Origin: Nemophila menziesii
Lineage: Eukaryota; Streptophyta; Magnoliopsida; Boraginales; Hydrophyllaceae
Length of the DNA stretch: 64,000 nucleotides
Reading direction: 5' to 3'
NCBI GenBank assembly: GCA_029959085.1
Contig: JARWIR010000010.1
Location: forward strand, 31,798,731-31,862,730
Of this stretch, positions 15,286 to 25,544 are shown in pieces. Below the pieces are notes generated by a model. The model was not told where the DNA came from, did not search any database, and saw only the letters and a list, made by a program, of their open reading frames with translations. The translations under genes were made by a program, and so were the position numbers. Every line of letters starts with the position of its first letter. Position 1 is the first letter of the stretch.

Positions 15286-15949
15286 GTAAGCTAGGGTAAG
15301 TACAGTGGTCTAGGAGGATGAAAAGATAGAAATTCTATATCAATACATAAATTAAAAAGCAGGTCTAGAGTTTACGCAACACTACCTAGACTAGAGTTAC
15401 TCCATAGGATTTTCAAACATCACTTCCACGAAAATTTTGGTATCCTTAAATGTGAGATACAAACCAAATACAAATGAGACTTTTACCAGCTAAATCTCAA
15501 CCTAAGCTCGAATCAATCATCATCCAAACTCCCTATGAAATCACCTATACAAGTAACCCCTTTCAATGGAAATCTTCTCTTATTCAAAGATATGAAAACC
15601 CCCTTCTCTTGATTCTGCTGGAAACAAATTCCTAATCTCAATGAAGGGTAATTTAAAGATTGTTATAGTATTTAAAAAAATTAAATTAAATTTTCTTTAT
15701 AGAGTGAATATCACAATATAGAGTAACAAGCCTTCAATATATTGTAATAACTTGATGATATGAATGCTTGAGAGTGCAAAAATTAATGCTTGGATATGGT
15801 AGTAGTTGATTATGATAAAATATGTGATGAATGCTTCCTTGAATAAGGTCTTTATATTCCATAAGAAGCCTAATGGTTTGGAATAAAAAATCTTGATCAA
15901 GTGAAAACACGGTCCTATTTTTTATCCCGATCAAATATAGTTTGACCAT

Positions 15950-16525
15950 GGCATCTCATGTTGTCACCCTGGTGAGGGGTTTCGGAACATAAATAGTTCA
16001 TTTACGTCTGGTGTGTGTTAGTGATCTTGACGAGCTTGACTAGTCGGATTATCATATAGGTAAATTCTTGTAGCTCTGAACTTTGTGTAGAACAACCTTA
16101 CTCGAGGACTCTAGTAATAGTTAGGCAACCTTCTAAGCTACCTCGACGGGGGTTATAAGGAAGTTAAATTAGCATAACGACCCAATTCACCCTTATAACT
16201 AGAATCAGCGACTCAGTAAGATAGGTTAATATTAGCAAACTAGGGGTATACATTCATACTTGTCTCTTTTTGTTATATACTTATTTTCTTTATTAGTTTA
16301 ATCTTAATTTAGTTTACTTTATTGCATCTAGTCTTTTAATAATAAAACCAAACATATATCTTATTTTAATTTCAGTTTTTCTAGTAATTATCAACTAATT
16401 CCATCTACGATGCCTAAAAACAATACTAAGAGTGACCAACATAATCCATGTAAAGATGATAACTCTTATACTTACTTTATTACTTGTCAACGATTCGTAC
16501 ACTTGCGGGTTAGTTAAGCTCTCTC
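15950..16525 (+). mobile_element. LTR fragment (R-U5 part) of the Athila-like family
   Basis: It contains the family's gene-order landmarks: CACCCTGGTGAGGGG and CTTGACGAGCTTGACTAG boxes, the stem-loop at 16129-16160, the run of C/T-rich DNA, and ACTTGCGGGTT near 16500. Neither LTR terminus is present, so this is a truncated relic. The DNA between 15290 and 15950 shows nothing recognisable. Confidence 0.65.
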
Positions 16526-17216
16526 GATGTTTTGAATCAGTAGTTTATTTTACTACACATTGGGAGACGCCAGGTAATATGGTTTCCTTCAAAGAAAAAC
16601 AAAAGGTGAGTCTTGTGGGTGTCAATCCAGTGAGTATGATTTTTTATACCTTTCGGGAACATGTTATAGAGAATTATCAAAAGAGCACATGAAAATGCAA
16701 GAAGGTTAGTTTCTCAAACAATGTGATGTAATTGTTTCTTTGGCTCTTCTCCTTATAAGTCGTTTCATTTTCTTTGCTGAAAATTACAAGTCGATAAGGC
16801 ATGCATCAGGGTTGGACAATATTCATCTTGGTTGCTTCCAGTAGAGAATAAACTTGTGATATGAGATGAATAATTGAGGAAAAGGTTAATTTGAAAAAAA
16901 TTGAATAATAAGTTATTATTTTTTATGTATTTTTGAGAAAATGAAGTTTCTCTTGTTAAGGAATATTTCTAGATGTTTGAAATATATGTAGGAATTTGAC
17001 TTCTTCTTTTATTGAATTTTGACTCCTCTCTTTGTTGAAATTTTGACTCATAGAATATACTAACTATACATATTAATATAGGCCAACCATTTCCGTTTTT
17101 TACCTGAAGTATTCACTTACAAATAATGCGTAAAGAAAGATAGCTCCGCATTTTAGTCAAATATATTGGCTACCGTTTGACTCTTCCAATCGAGATTTAA
17201 CTTTTTACATTCTGAT
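16526..17216. other. Unassigned DNA
   Basis: No gene supported. An 86-codon frame at 16432-16692 overlaps the LTR fragment and shows no domain. The rest is AT-rich without recognisable repeats. Confidence 0.3.
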
Positions 17217-17219
17217 TAA

Positions 17220-17451
17220 GTGCCCGTTTGGAAGTGCTTTTTTGGAGAAGCACTTAAAAGTGCTTTTAGCATTTTAAGAGTTTTTTTTACCTTGAAAAGT
17301 ACTTTTTTGAGAAGCACCAAATATGTGCTTCTTGAAAAAAGCACTTTCAATAATTTTAGATTCCAAAATTATTTTTAATAATTTTTTTAAATTTTGAATT
17401 TTATTCCAAAAGCGCTTTTTTACTCTAAAATAAGCACTTCCAAACGGGCCC
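17220..17451. mobile_element. Tourist-like MITE A
   Basis: A 232-bp element, largely palindromic. Terminal repeats GTGCCCGTTTGGAAGTGC and GGGCCCGTTTGGAAGTGC (opposite strand) are flanked by TAA at 17217-17219 and 17452-17454. Subterminal AGTGCTTTT motifs recur in both orientations. No coding capacity. Confidence 0.82.
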
Positions 17452-17454
17452 TAA

Positions 17455-17673
17455 GTGCTGTTTGGAAGTGCTTTTTTGAAGAAGCACTTAAAAATACTTT
17501 AAGTATTTTAAAAGTTTTTTTGACTTTGAAAAGTACTTTTATGAGAAGCATCTATTAGGTGCTTTTGAAAAAAAGCACTTACAATAATTTTAGATTTCAA
17601 AATTAATTTTAAATTTTGAATTTTATTCTAAAAGTGCTTTTTTACTCTAAAATAAGCACTTCCAAACGGGCCC
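17455..17673. mobile_element. Tourist-like MITE B, directly abutting MITE A
   Basis: A 219-bp sister copy. Its 5' end reads GTGCTGTTTGGAAGTGC (one base lost) and its 3' end is CACTTCCAAACGGGCCC. The flanking TAA at 17452-17454 is shared with MITE A; the other is at 17674-17676. Interiors of A and B are alignable by eye, so they belong to one subfamily. Confidence 0.82.
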
Positions 17674-17680
17674 TAAAAAT

Positions 17681-17865
17681 AGAGTAATGTTGGGTATCAC
17701 CCAAAAAGTGATCACACAAATATCACCTTCCTAAGTGGTTTAATTAAACTGTTTCTCTTTCATGATTACTTTTTTTTCTTTCTCTTATATGAAACAGTTT
17801 AATTGGACCACCTAAGAAGGTGATATTTGGGTGATCACTTTTTGAGTGATAACCAGCATTACTCT
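17681..17865. mobile_element. Inverted-repeat (fold-back) element next to the MITE pair
   Basis: AGAGTAATG at the left end and CATTACTCT at the right end begin long inverted arms that include AAAAGTGATCAC and GTGATCACTTTTT, and nearer the centre AACTGTTTC and GAAACAGTTTAAT. The whole 185 bp could fold back. Flanks show no clear target duplication, so the superfamily is not assigned. Confidence 0.6.
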
Positions 17866-17881
17866 TTTTTTAAAATACTAA

Positions 17882-18068
17882 TAAAAATGTGTTTGGTTAA
17901 AGAAAACGAAAGTAGTTTTTTTATGAAATTAATTAAAGATACTGCTATACTGAAAAACGTAAAATCGACATTTTCATATTTACTGAAAATATTAAAAAAA
18001 GAAACAATTTTTTGAAAATATATTCTAAAAACAAAAATAAAAAATATTTTTGCAAACCAAACAGGGCC
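17882..18068. mobile_element. Probable degraded Tourist-like MITE
   Basis: The right end CAAACCAAACAGGGCC followed by TAA (18069-18071) matches the termini of the MITE at 5679-5939. The left end is poorer (ATGTGTTTGGTTAAAG near 17887). Interior T/A-rich. A 62-codon ORF spanning it is not a gene. Confidence 0.5.
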
Positions 18069-18071
18069 TAA

Positions 18072-18595
18072 CTTCTTATTTTCGAATTAACATTACAAAT
18101 AATTGCTAATAAAGTCACAAATCATTCTCTAAGATTTGAAAAAGAAAAAACATTCTCTAAGATATTCAACTTATAAATAATATCCAAAATATTATTTAGT
18201 TCTTATAATATTCTCAAATTACCCTTTTCTTTAGACTAAATCAGACTTCAGACTGTTAAAAAAAATTAAAAAGGAATCGATTAGTTTCTAATTTAACACA
18301 TTTAATCTTATCTAATACAAATAAATCATTACTATAATGAATTCATTGGATTGATGGAGCAATTATATTAGTGATTAACTATTGAATCCAACAACACGAA
18401 TCAAACACAACATTCTAGAAAATATAGTCATGAACAAGTGTTCTCCATATATTCAATAATCTTTTTCCTAAGGTGTCTACCTTAAACTGGGTATACACCT
18501 TATTTTGTCCATAATTATTAAGGTATCCAGATAAGCTCTAAATTTTGTTAAATAGTAATATTTTTTTTTCAAATAAAATACATTAAATATATTAA
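18072..18595. other. Unassigned AT-rich DNA
   Basis: No ORF or repeat terminus recognised. The part nearest 18595 is likely the 3' UTR of the LINE fragment on the minus strand. Confidence 0.3.
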
Positions 18596-19453
18596 TCACG
18601 AACGTTTATACAAAGACTTAAGGAAAACATAAAAATCATTTAAAGATCCATTCTTCCACTTAGATGTATCGATATTGCGTCTAGCACTCTTAGTTGTGAG
18701 ATCCGTAACACTATTAAACTTCCTGTTAACGAAGTTAACCTTCCAGTTAGGGAACTTCGTGAGCCAGTTCTTCATTTCGGCAATGAAAGGGTGAATTTGC
18801 CATTGAAGACCTGTGCGTTTAGCTATACCTTGAATGAGCTCAAGGTTATCGGAGTAAAAGGAGACACTCCGGAGATTACAACTAGCAGCCTTTCTCATCG
18901 CAAGAAGGACCGTCCAACATTCACCTTCAATGGGGCTTCTAACTATATGTCTAAAGGCAATCTTGTGAGCAACTTTGCCTTCCTTATCAATAGCAATTGC
19001 TGCTATACCTGTCGGTTCATAATCCCTTTTAAAAGATGCATCGCTCATGAATATATATTCTGAATCGTCTGTAAGTATTGGATTGTTTTCAATAATGTCT
19101 TCATTACTGTTCTCATTCCTTATTGTGTTATTCTTTTCCTGCTTCTTTCCTTCAGTAGACTTACTATTAAATAGATCATTCATAGCCGAGTTGATTTTAA
19201 ACAAGACATCCTTGATTGCCCATGGGGTTCTATTGTGGACACTTCTCATCTTCGCCTTCCATATGTTCCAAAAAGTAAGTAGAAAATAGGCAGTAAATTC
19301 ATTTTGGTCCCATCCATTCTTAATGTATTTTTTCCGCATTTCAATTAACCAATCTCCCAAATCATATTTTCTTTCTTTTTCAATAACAACCTGTAGCCTT
19401 GAGTTGGCCCAAACTGCCATACTTAATGGACATTTAACTTCCGCAAAATGCAA
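18596..19453 (-). CDS. LINE ORF2 C-terminal fragment with RNase H-like domain, 285 codons open
   Basis: The translation begins with the region that follows the zinc-binding RVT domain in plant L1 ORF2 (CPLSMAVWANSRLQ, TFWNIWKAK) and continues into an RNase H-like (RVT_3) domain from about residue 130. Catalytic-type acids are visible: D in FMSDASFKRD, E in SPIEGECWTV, D in FYSDNLELI and a final D in SVTDLTTKSARR. The frame is uninterrupted, unlike the other LINE relics, but EN and RT are absent, so it is 5'-truncated. LINE insertions often truncate this way. Upstream (19454 onward) lies a tandem repeat, which marks the break. It is not expected to make a working retroelement protein on its own. 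Confidence 0.8.
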   Translation of the reverse strand: MHFAEVKCPLSMAVWANSRLQVVIEKERKYDLGDWLIEMRKKYIKNGWDQNEFTAYFLLTFWNIWKAKMRSVHNRTPWAIKDVLFKINSAMNDLFNSKSTEGKKQEKNNTIRNENSNEDIIENNPILTDDSEYIFMSDASFKRDYEPTGIAAIAIDKEGKVAHKIAFRHIVRSPIEGECWTVLLAMRKAASCNLRSVSFYSDNLELIQGIAKRTGLQWQIHPFIAEMKNWLTKFPNWKVNFVNRKFNSVTDLTTKSARRNIDTSKWKNGSLNDFYVFLKSLYKRS

Positions 19454-20035
19454 AAAAAAATCACTAAACTATTCATCTTATTTCTTAAACCCTCAAACTT
19501 TAAAATATAACAATTTAAAACCCTAAACTTTCAAAAATATCTAAAAAAATAACCCAAACCTTATATTATATTCACAAAACCTCCCAAAGTTGATTAAATA
19601 GTAATTTAACCCCCTAAACTTTCACAAAATGCAAACCATCCCTTAAACCCCTAACTTTCAAAAATAACATTTTAACCTCCTAAATTTTTGAAAGTATCTA
19701 AAAAATAAAATAAACCTTATAATATATTCACAAAACCTCCCAAAGTTTGTTAAAAAGTAAATAAACACCCTAAACTTTTGCAAAATGTAAAATATTCACT
19801 AAAGTTTTAAATTATCACTTAAGCCCCCAAACATTCAAAAATAAAATTTTAACTCTAAACTTTCAAAAATATCTAAAAGAATAACAAAAACCTAAACCCT
19901 CCAAAGTTTGTTAAAAAGTAAATTAACATTCTAAAGTTTCACAAATTGCTTAACATTCACTAAACAATTCAAATTATCACTTAAACCCCAAACTTTCAAA
20001 AATAACATTTATACCCCTGGATTTACTTAATTTGC
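19440..20035. repeat. Diverged tandem repeat, unit about 157 bp, 3-4 copies
   Basis: The marker CCTCCCAAAGTTTGTTAAAA recurs near 19580, 19736 and 19898, giving periods of 156 and 162 bp. Each unit also contains CTAAACTTTCAAAAATA and a CACAAAATGCAAA-like block. Copies differ by substitutions and small indels. It adjoins the 5' truncation point of the LINE fragment. Confidence 0.7.
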
Positions 20036-20323
20036 ATCACAAGTCGTAATTTGAATTTATCATTTCACCCCTAGAATTTAGCATTTTTACACTACACATC
20101 CCAACATAGTTTGGTAATTTCCAAATCCTCCCCCTCTCCCCGGAGGTTTGAAATTTCCCAAAATATATAACTATCGAAAATAATTACACTAAAATTGCAC
20201 TAAATTCACCCTTTTAACTCCTATATATTCGAAAAAATCTATACACTAGAATCAAACATATAAAAAAATTGTCTGAGATAATAAACTAAACAATACCTAC
20301 ATACATATATCAAAATTGATCAA

Positions 20324-20327
<4 letters not shown>

Positions 20328-20354
<27 letters not shown>
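20328..20354. repeat. (TA)n microsatellite
   Basis: An uninterrupted TA dinucleotide tract of about 27 bp. Confidence 0.9.
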
Positions 20355-20355
<1 letters not shown>

Positions 20356-20546
20356 ATCTATAATTACATGGTGAAATAAACTATGGAGACGTGAAGAGGT
20401 GTCGACGACGGGATTAGGGGCGGTGGGAAGAGGAGGCATCAACGGGAGTAGCAGCAAGAGAGAACACCGAATGAGGGAGAGGATGCTTTCTTAACGGTTA
20501 AATGTAATAGGAACCTGTTTCTGAATTTTATAATGTTCTAAACTTC

Positions 20547-20915
20547 TAGCGACCATCAGATGGTCGCTAGAGGTAACTAAATGGTTGGTAAAACAACGTA
20601 ATTTAAATGGACGGGCAAATTTAGTCAGCCAAAAAATTAGGTGAGTCTTTTACCAATCAAACAAGTGGTCGATAAAAATCTTACCTCTAAATATCTTCAC
20701 TAAAACTAAACGGGGTTTTTACTGCCCATCAAAGTGGTCGATAAAAGTTTGAACCTTCGGAGACCAAACAAGTTATCATTAGAGCTAACTATTTTGGTTG
20801 GCAAAAGGTTTCCCTTAATTCCTTTTTATTATTGTTTTGCTTATATCTAACGGACATTGATGATTGCCAAAGGTTATGCTCTAGCGATTATATAATGTGG
20901 TCGTTAGAGATCTTG
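20547..20915. repeat. Subterminal-repeat-like cluster of TGGTCG motifs
   Basis: It starts with TAGCGACCAT-CAG-ATGGTCGCTA (20547-20569), a perfect 10-bp inverted repeat. TGGTTGGTAAAA, GTGGTCGATAAAA (twice), TGGTTGGCAAAA and GTGGTCGTTAGAGAT follow down to 20912. Clusters of short, degenerate, bidirectional motifs of this kind are typical of CACTA transposon ends, but no CACTA terminus or 3-bp duplication is visible, so the superfamily is tentative. Confidence 0.4.
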
Positions 20916-22337
20916 TCGACAGAATTGTGAACCGTATATGACATCTTATATAGAATGGATAAATCCTAAAATTTAAAACTTTTCAATTGTAATTTATGGA
21001 TTGGAATAAATGGTGTATGTTTTCTTTTCTTCACAATAAAATGATGTATGATTTCTTTTCTTCACAATAAAATGCATGCTTCTTTCCAGACAAAAAAACA
21101 AAATTATGAATGCTTACTTATTTTATTTCGTCCTTTCTTTTTTATTTTGTAAAAGAAACAAAAGGCGATGGTCTTTGAAAAAAAAAAGAAGGCGATGGTG
21201 GTCATATAATAGATTATGGGGAGGGCATCTAGAGTGGCAGACTCTAATAATGAAGAATTATAGGAGTCCACATATGATCCTAACAAACGACCAAGTCATG
21301 AAACAAAGAAAAAAAAATTCAACCGAGTGCTAGTACGCGGTAGCTCGTGGATCCACTTGTGTGTCGTTAAATTTTTAAAAGTTATGTGGTTTCCAGTTTC
21401 CACGCTCAATATTTCATGGTATTCACGTAAATACCATGATGATTAGTCTACGGGCGGAAGCACGTTGGGGAGAGGGTCCATGGCCACCTGGTTTTTTAAA
21501 TTTTTTTTTATAACTATTTCAAAAAAAGAAAAAAAAGTTTATAAGTAATTATCTATAATATTTGTAAATTTTTTTATTTGGCCCCTTTAACTTTTAAGAT
21601 TTATTTTATTAGATTTTAAATTATTTTATTTAATATTTTTTATTATTTTTTATAACAATACATATATTATTTCGTAAAAAAAAATATTTATCGAATTATT
21701 ACTGACAAAATTAATATGCAGACTTATATTGCAATCCTTACATAATATAGGTACATATAGTGCATTTTGAATAATATAAGGACCTATTTCGCAATTTTTA
21801 CATAATATAGACTTATCGTGCAAATACGGTGAAATCTTTTTCAAGGGGCGATGCCCCGGACCCCCTTGCCCCCCTAACACAATTTCCTGGTTCCGTCCCT
21901 GCCTAGTGTGTCAATTTCTATTTTACTATTTGTCTATTGCTTATTTTATAATACAAAGTTTTACTCTATTATTTGCTCCGATAATTTAAAATTCAAAAAT
22001 ATTTTGATTCTAATAAAAATTAAATTCAATACATTTTAATCATAGATAATTAAACCATACCATTTGAGTAATGTCATTTGACATGATTTAAATAACTTGA
22101 TATATTTTTACCAACAAAAAATAAGTTATATTTATATACTATGTAAAACTTGTGCCTAAAGATATCTATGAAAAAAAATTCGTTGAAGGGAACCGAAGCC
22201 AATCTTAAAGTTAAGATTTTTCTTCTTTTGCTAGTTGAGAAGAAGTTGAGGATCATTTGATGATGCCATGTGAATCACTAGAAACATGTTAAGTGTATTG
22301 GTAACCCAATAACGAAAGTTTCGTAAGGGAACTAGAG
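20916..22337. other. Unassigned DNA with possible transposon remnants
   Basis: No gene supported; ORFs here lack domains. Text near 21840-21900 (GATGCCCCGGACCCCCTTGCCCC) looks like a non-coding transposon end often seen in plants, but no terminal repeat can be paired. Confidence 0.25.
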
Positions 22338-22408
22338 GGAAAATGGGTGCCTCCTCACAAAGGGGGTCGCAGTGACCAGGCTCGGGTGACTGTTTACCAA
22401 AAACACAA
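22338..22408 (+). pseudogene. Mitochondrial-type LSU rRNA fragment, part 1
   Basis: The segment includes GGGGGTCGCAGTGACCAGG and CGGGTGACTGTTTACCAAAA, the universally conserved LSU rRNA stretch that reads GACTGTTTACCAAAAACACA. Homology stops right after AACACA, where unrelated sequence begins. The next part of the same rRNA resumes at 22824. Plastid origin is possible; the wording of part 2 favours mitochondrial 26S. Confidence 0.7.
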
Positions 22409-22823
22409 CTTGTTCCACCCTTCTTCCTTACACTGACAAGTATTTGTGAAAGAACTCCCATGAGAAGAAAAAATAAGGCGTTAAGAGACCCTCCTGGCCC
22501 AACCCTAGACACTCTAAGATCACTTTTCAAATTGCATGCATTGCACGGTGGATGTGAAGAAGTAGACCATTATCTCGACAATAACTAGCCAAGGTAGTGT
22601 TTGCAGTGAATCCCCCTGTTATTGCAACCCAAAAATATAGAAAGACCGCTCACTCGAAGAAAACTCTTTTAGAGTCTGGTACCAGCCAAGCCCCCTCGAC
22701 TCAGCAACACGAGTCAGTTATGGAATAGAATAGTCTTTTGGTCGGCTTTATCGTTCTTGAGGCCGGTAGGCTTTATATTTATAGGGAACTTGTCTTGCTG
22801 ACAGCTAAGATATTGATTATACA
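22409..22823. other. 415-bp segment interrupting the LSU rRNA homology
   Basis: It separates AACACA from AAAGTCGTAA, which in LSU rRNA are about 10 nt apart. I do not recognise it and see no clear terminal repeats, though it could be an insertion or rearranged organelle DNA. Confidence 0.4.
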
Positions 22824-22913
22824 TAAAGTCGTAATACTATGTATGGGGGCTGACGCCTGCCCAGTGCTGGAAGAAGGTCAATGAAGTTGGTGACCTGAAG
22901 ATAGGAGAGTTGG
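22824..22913 (+). pseudogene. Mitochondrial-type LSU rRNA fragment, part 2
   Basis: AAAGTCGTAA, TGTATGGGGGCTGACGCC and TGCCCAGTGCTGGAAG followed by GAAGTTGGTGACCTGA continue the LSU rRNA from part 1 in the same orientation with scattered changes and a small AAG duplication. Homology fades after about 22913. Confidence 0.7.
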
Positions 22914-23333
22914 CGATCTTTTCTGAAGGTCTGAAAGAAGAAAAACCCGAAAGGTCTTCTTTGTGGTGATAATACCAAATAACAAGTGGAATATAGAATT
23001 GCTGAAGCAAACTCTTCACAGACTCTGAGGTGGAGATGATCTCAAGAATTCCTTTAAGCCCTTTATCTTTATGTCCTCCTGATAGTTTGATCTAGGCACT
23101 ATACTAGGTTTGGTGTGTTCACAGTACTTTTGACTTATCATCTAGCTATATCAATCCAGACAAGGAATTCAGACAGGGCATCAGATTCTTCAAGTTAAGA
23201 GATAAAGAATTTTTTTGACTATGGTCCTTGATGATTCGCAACAAACTCAAATTACCACCTCATCGAGGGTTCATATTGTAAAACGTATCTGATCTTATCA
23301 ATTGTTAGAATTTCTAGAATATTATTCAGTATC

Positions 23334-23511
23334 TTATCGGAAACTTACAGCAGCTTGCCAAACAAAGGCTAAGAGAAAAAAACAGAGGTATGAATGGCAT
23401 AAATTCTACAATTGGATTCCCAAAAGCATAGGCCTCGGGCAATTTGCCGAAGAAAAAACTACTTTAGTGAAGGGCATAATTAAGACAAATCAAAATAAAT
23501 ATATTAAACAT
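23334..23511 (-). pseudogene. psbK: Plastid psbK copy, broken
   Basis: On the minus strand an ATG at 23511 starts MFNIFILICLNYAL, followed by an in-frame TAA, then [20 protein letters not shown] and [10 protein letters not shown] one-base frameshift moves the end [10 protein letters not shown] into another frame, where it is readable up to TAA at 23334-23336. PsbK is a small photosystem II subunit encoded in the plastid. With a stop and a frameshift this nuclear copy is non-functional. Confidence 0.85.
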
Positions 23512-23606
23512 AACAGCCATTTTGTTCTTAGAGATAATTGCATTTTGTTAATCCGATTTTTTTTGTTTTTGTAAATAAAGACGAAGAAATAAATTAAATT
23601 TTTTTC

Positions 23607-23738
23607 CTATTTACTTCGACGACGAAGAATCAAATTAACACTATATTTCTTCCTTTTTCTACTTCTTCTTGCAAGTGCAGGATAACCCCTAGGGGTTGTG
23701 GTTTTTTTCTACCAATTGGGGCTCTCCCTTAACCACAC
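23607..23738 (-). pseudogene. rpl2: Plastid rpl2 3' end, broken
   Basis: The minus strand reads the C-terminal part of ribosomal protein L2: the [10 protein letters not shown] segment, then, after a base loss near 23700, [14 protein letters not shown] sequence, ending NLILRRRSK and TAG at 23607-23609. It is directly next to the psbK fragment, although these genes are far apart in plastid genomes, so the insert is rearranged. Confidence 0.8.
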
Positions 23739-25208
23739 TTAGATTTATTTATATATTTTTGGTATTATATATTTGATAAGTCTATCAAGATAATCAAGTG
23801 AAAACGGTTTACTAATGTCACACAAAGTGGATGATCCGTCGAATCCTCACCACGATCGATTAGGTGAAACGGTTTTACAAAGTTTGTTTTTTAATACAAG
23901 CAGTGTGGTTATAGTATTCAGAATTGTGCTAGCCATGCAATTCGTACTGCATGGCGATATTACTCTACTACTCAATGGAGGCTCGATAAGTGTCTTCACT
24001 TCATCAAATTAAAATAAAAGATTAAAAACTCTTTACTTTTTTTCTGGAGGAGTTGTACTACCTATGGGATAAAGGAAGAGGAAAAACCAAAGATTTCACA
24101 TCTTATGGAATTATTGATCTTGTAGTGGTTGAATGAAAATAACATAACATGAATTTCGTTGGGCCGGCTACTTTGCCGAGCCGACTAGCATCCCTTTCCA
24201 CTGCGTATTTTTTAGTAGTGCAAAATTGAGTTTCTCGTCTGGTGGACCTGGTCTATAGTTAGGTTGCATAGCTAGGCTCAAAAGTAGCTTTTTTGTCTGA
24301 GTGTGTGGATTGAAATCTCCATGAGATTCATAGTTGCATTACTTATAGCTTCCTTGTTCTTAGACAAATCAGATTCAGAATTGTCCTTTATTCCAAGGTA
24401 TAAATCTTGTATCCATTTGCTTCATGTTCGCCTAGAGTTATAGCCATCCGTCCCCCCTCACGTCAATCCCACAACCTCTTATCCGCCGAGTACGAGTGTG
24501 AGACTTCGTGAACAAATCTGTAATATGAAGGCCTTACTCATTTAAGGCGAAATAAAGGGTTGTCTTTTAATTCAAGCACTTCTCGCGAGTGACTCGCCTT
24601 TTTTTAATTACAGAATCTATTATGAGCAAGTTTTTAATTAAAAAGGACATTCTGTTGGAATTGATCAACCTTTTTTGATACAAAGTGGATATATCACACG
24701 GAATCATTCGTCAGTCGCATTCTTTGATAGAAAGAAATCATAAAAAAGGGTATGTTGCTGCCATTTTGAAAGGATTAAGAAGGACCGAAGTAATGTCTAA
24801 ACCCAAGGATTTAAAAAAAATATAAAGGATCCCAGAACAAGGAAACACCATTTAAATTTCTCAATAACTGAATTGAGGAATCAAAATTGATTTGAAACTA
24901 GACAAACAAAAAGGCGTAAAAACCACTCATTTGTTTTGTGTTTTGATCAGTCGATCCTCTAGAATTGAATCTGTCGTAGTTTCCATGTCTCGCTAAGAAC
25001 CACAAGCTGCCTAGAATAGGTCTGGTTATCTAAAGTGGATTCTCTCTTTTGTAGTAGATGCCGAACCTGCCCCATTGAGTAAGAAGGGGGCGGGCGCATA
25101 AGCTACATGGACCCCTTCCTTTCTGTTGTTGCCACTCGTGATTGGCATGAATTCTTGGTGGGCAAACTCTCCCAACGAGATATTATAACATAGCAAGGGA
25201 ATCCACCC

Positions 25209-25286
25209 CATTTCCGTACCAACTAAAGATATGCTTATTGGACTCTATGTATTAACGAGGGGAAATCGTCGAGGTATTTGCGTAAA
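25209..25286 (+). pseudogene. rpoC1: Plastid rpoC1 fragment
   Basis: Translation of this stretch gives [16 protein letters not shown] followed by [11 protein letters not shown], matching the conserved region of the plastid RNA polymerase beta' subunit (usually [21 protein letters not shown]). Only about 26 codons are kept and the flanks do not continue the gene. Confidence 0.75.
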
Positions 25287-25544
25287 TAGGTAATTGGTCA
25301 CATTTTATTTTACGAAATGGATTGAATTGGTATTAGTCTGGAAGAACTAGAAAGAATTGAACTAATGTAGTTTCAAGAAGAATAAAATAAGCAAGTTCAT
25401 CAAGGGTTATGGCCTCGAAATCAAATGACTCATCACAACAATCAAAAAAGAAATAAAAGGACTCGGACTCAGAGTAACCAAAATGGCGCTGGTATCTTGC
25501 TTCGAAGTCTTGCCTTATATGATAGTTCTGGCTATAGCCCGAGG

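Larger units (their letters stand above)
22914..25544. other. Remaining mosaic DNA around the organelle fragments
   Basis: Between and beside psbK, rpl2 and rpoC1 fragments are stretches with organelle-like composition (for example 24600-24900 and 25020-25200) that I cannot assign to a gene. Together with the LSU rRNA parts they suggest one or several organelle insertions, possibly mitochondrial DNA that already carried plastid pieces. ORFs here are unrecognised. Confidence 0.4.

Noticed and set aside
21076..21333. Overlapping ORFs on both strands around 21.1-21.3 kb
   Set aside because: Low-complexity Lys/Arg/Phe translations of A- and T-rich DNA, without a domain.
23815..24012. A 65-codon ORF as an organelle or nuclear gene
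   Set aside because: It lies in the organelle mosaic but has no recognisable family, and its length is within chance for this region.
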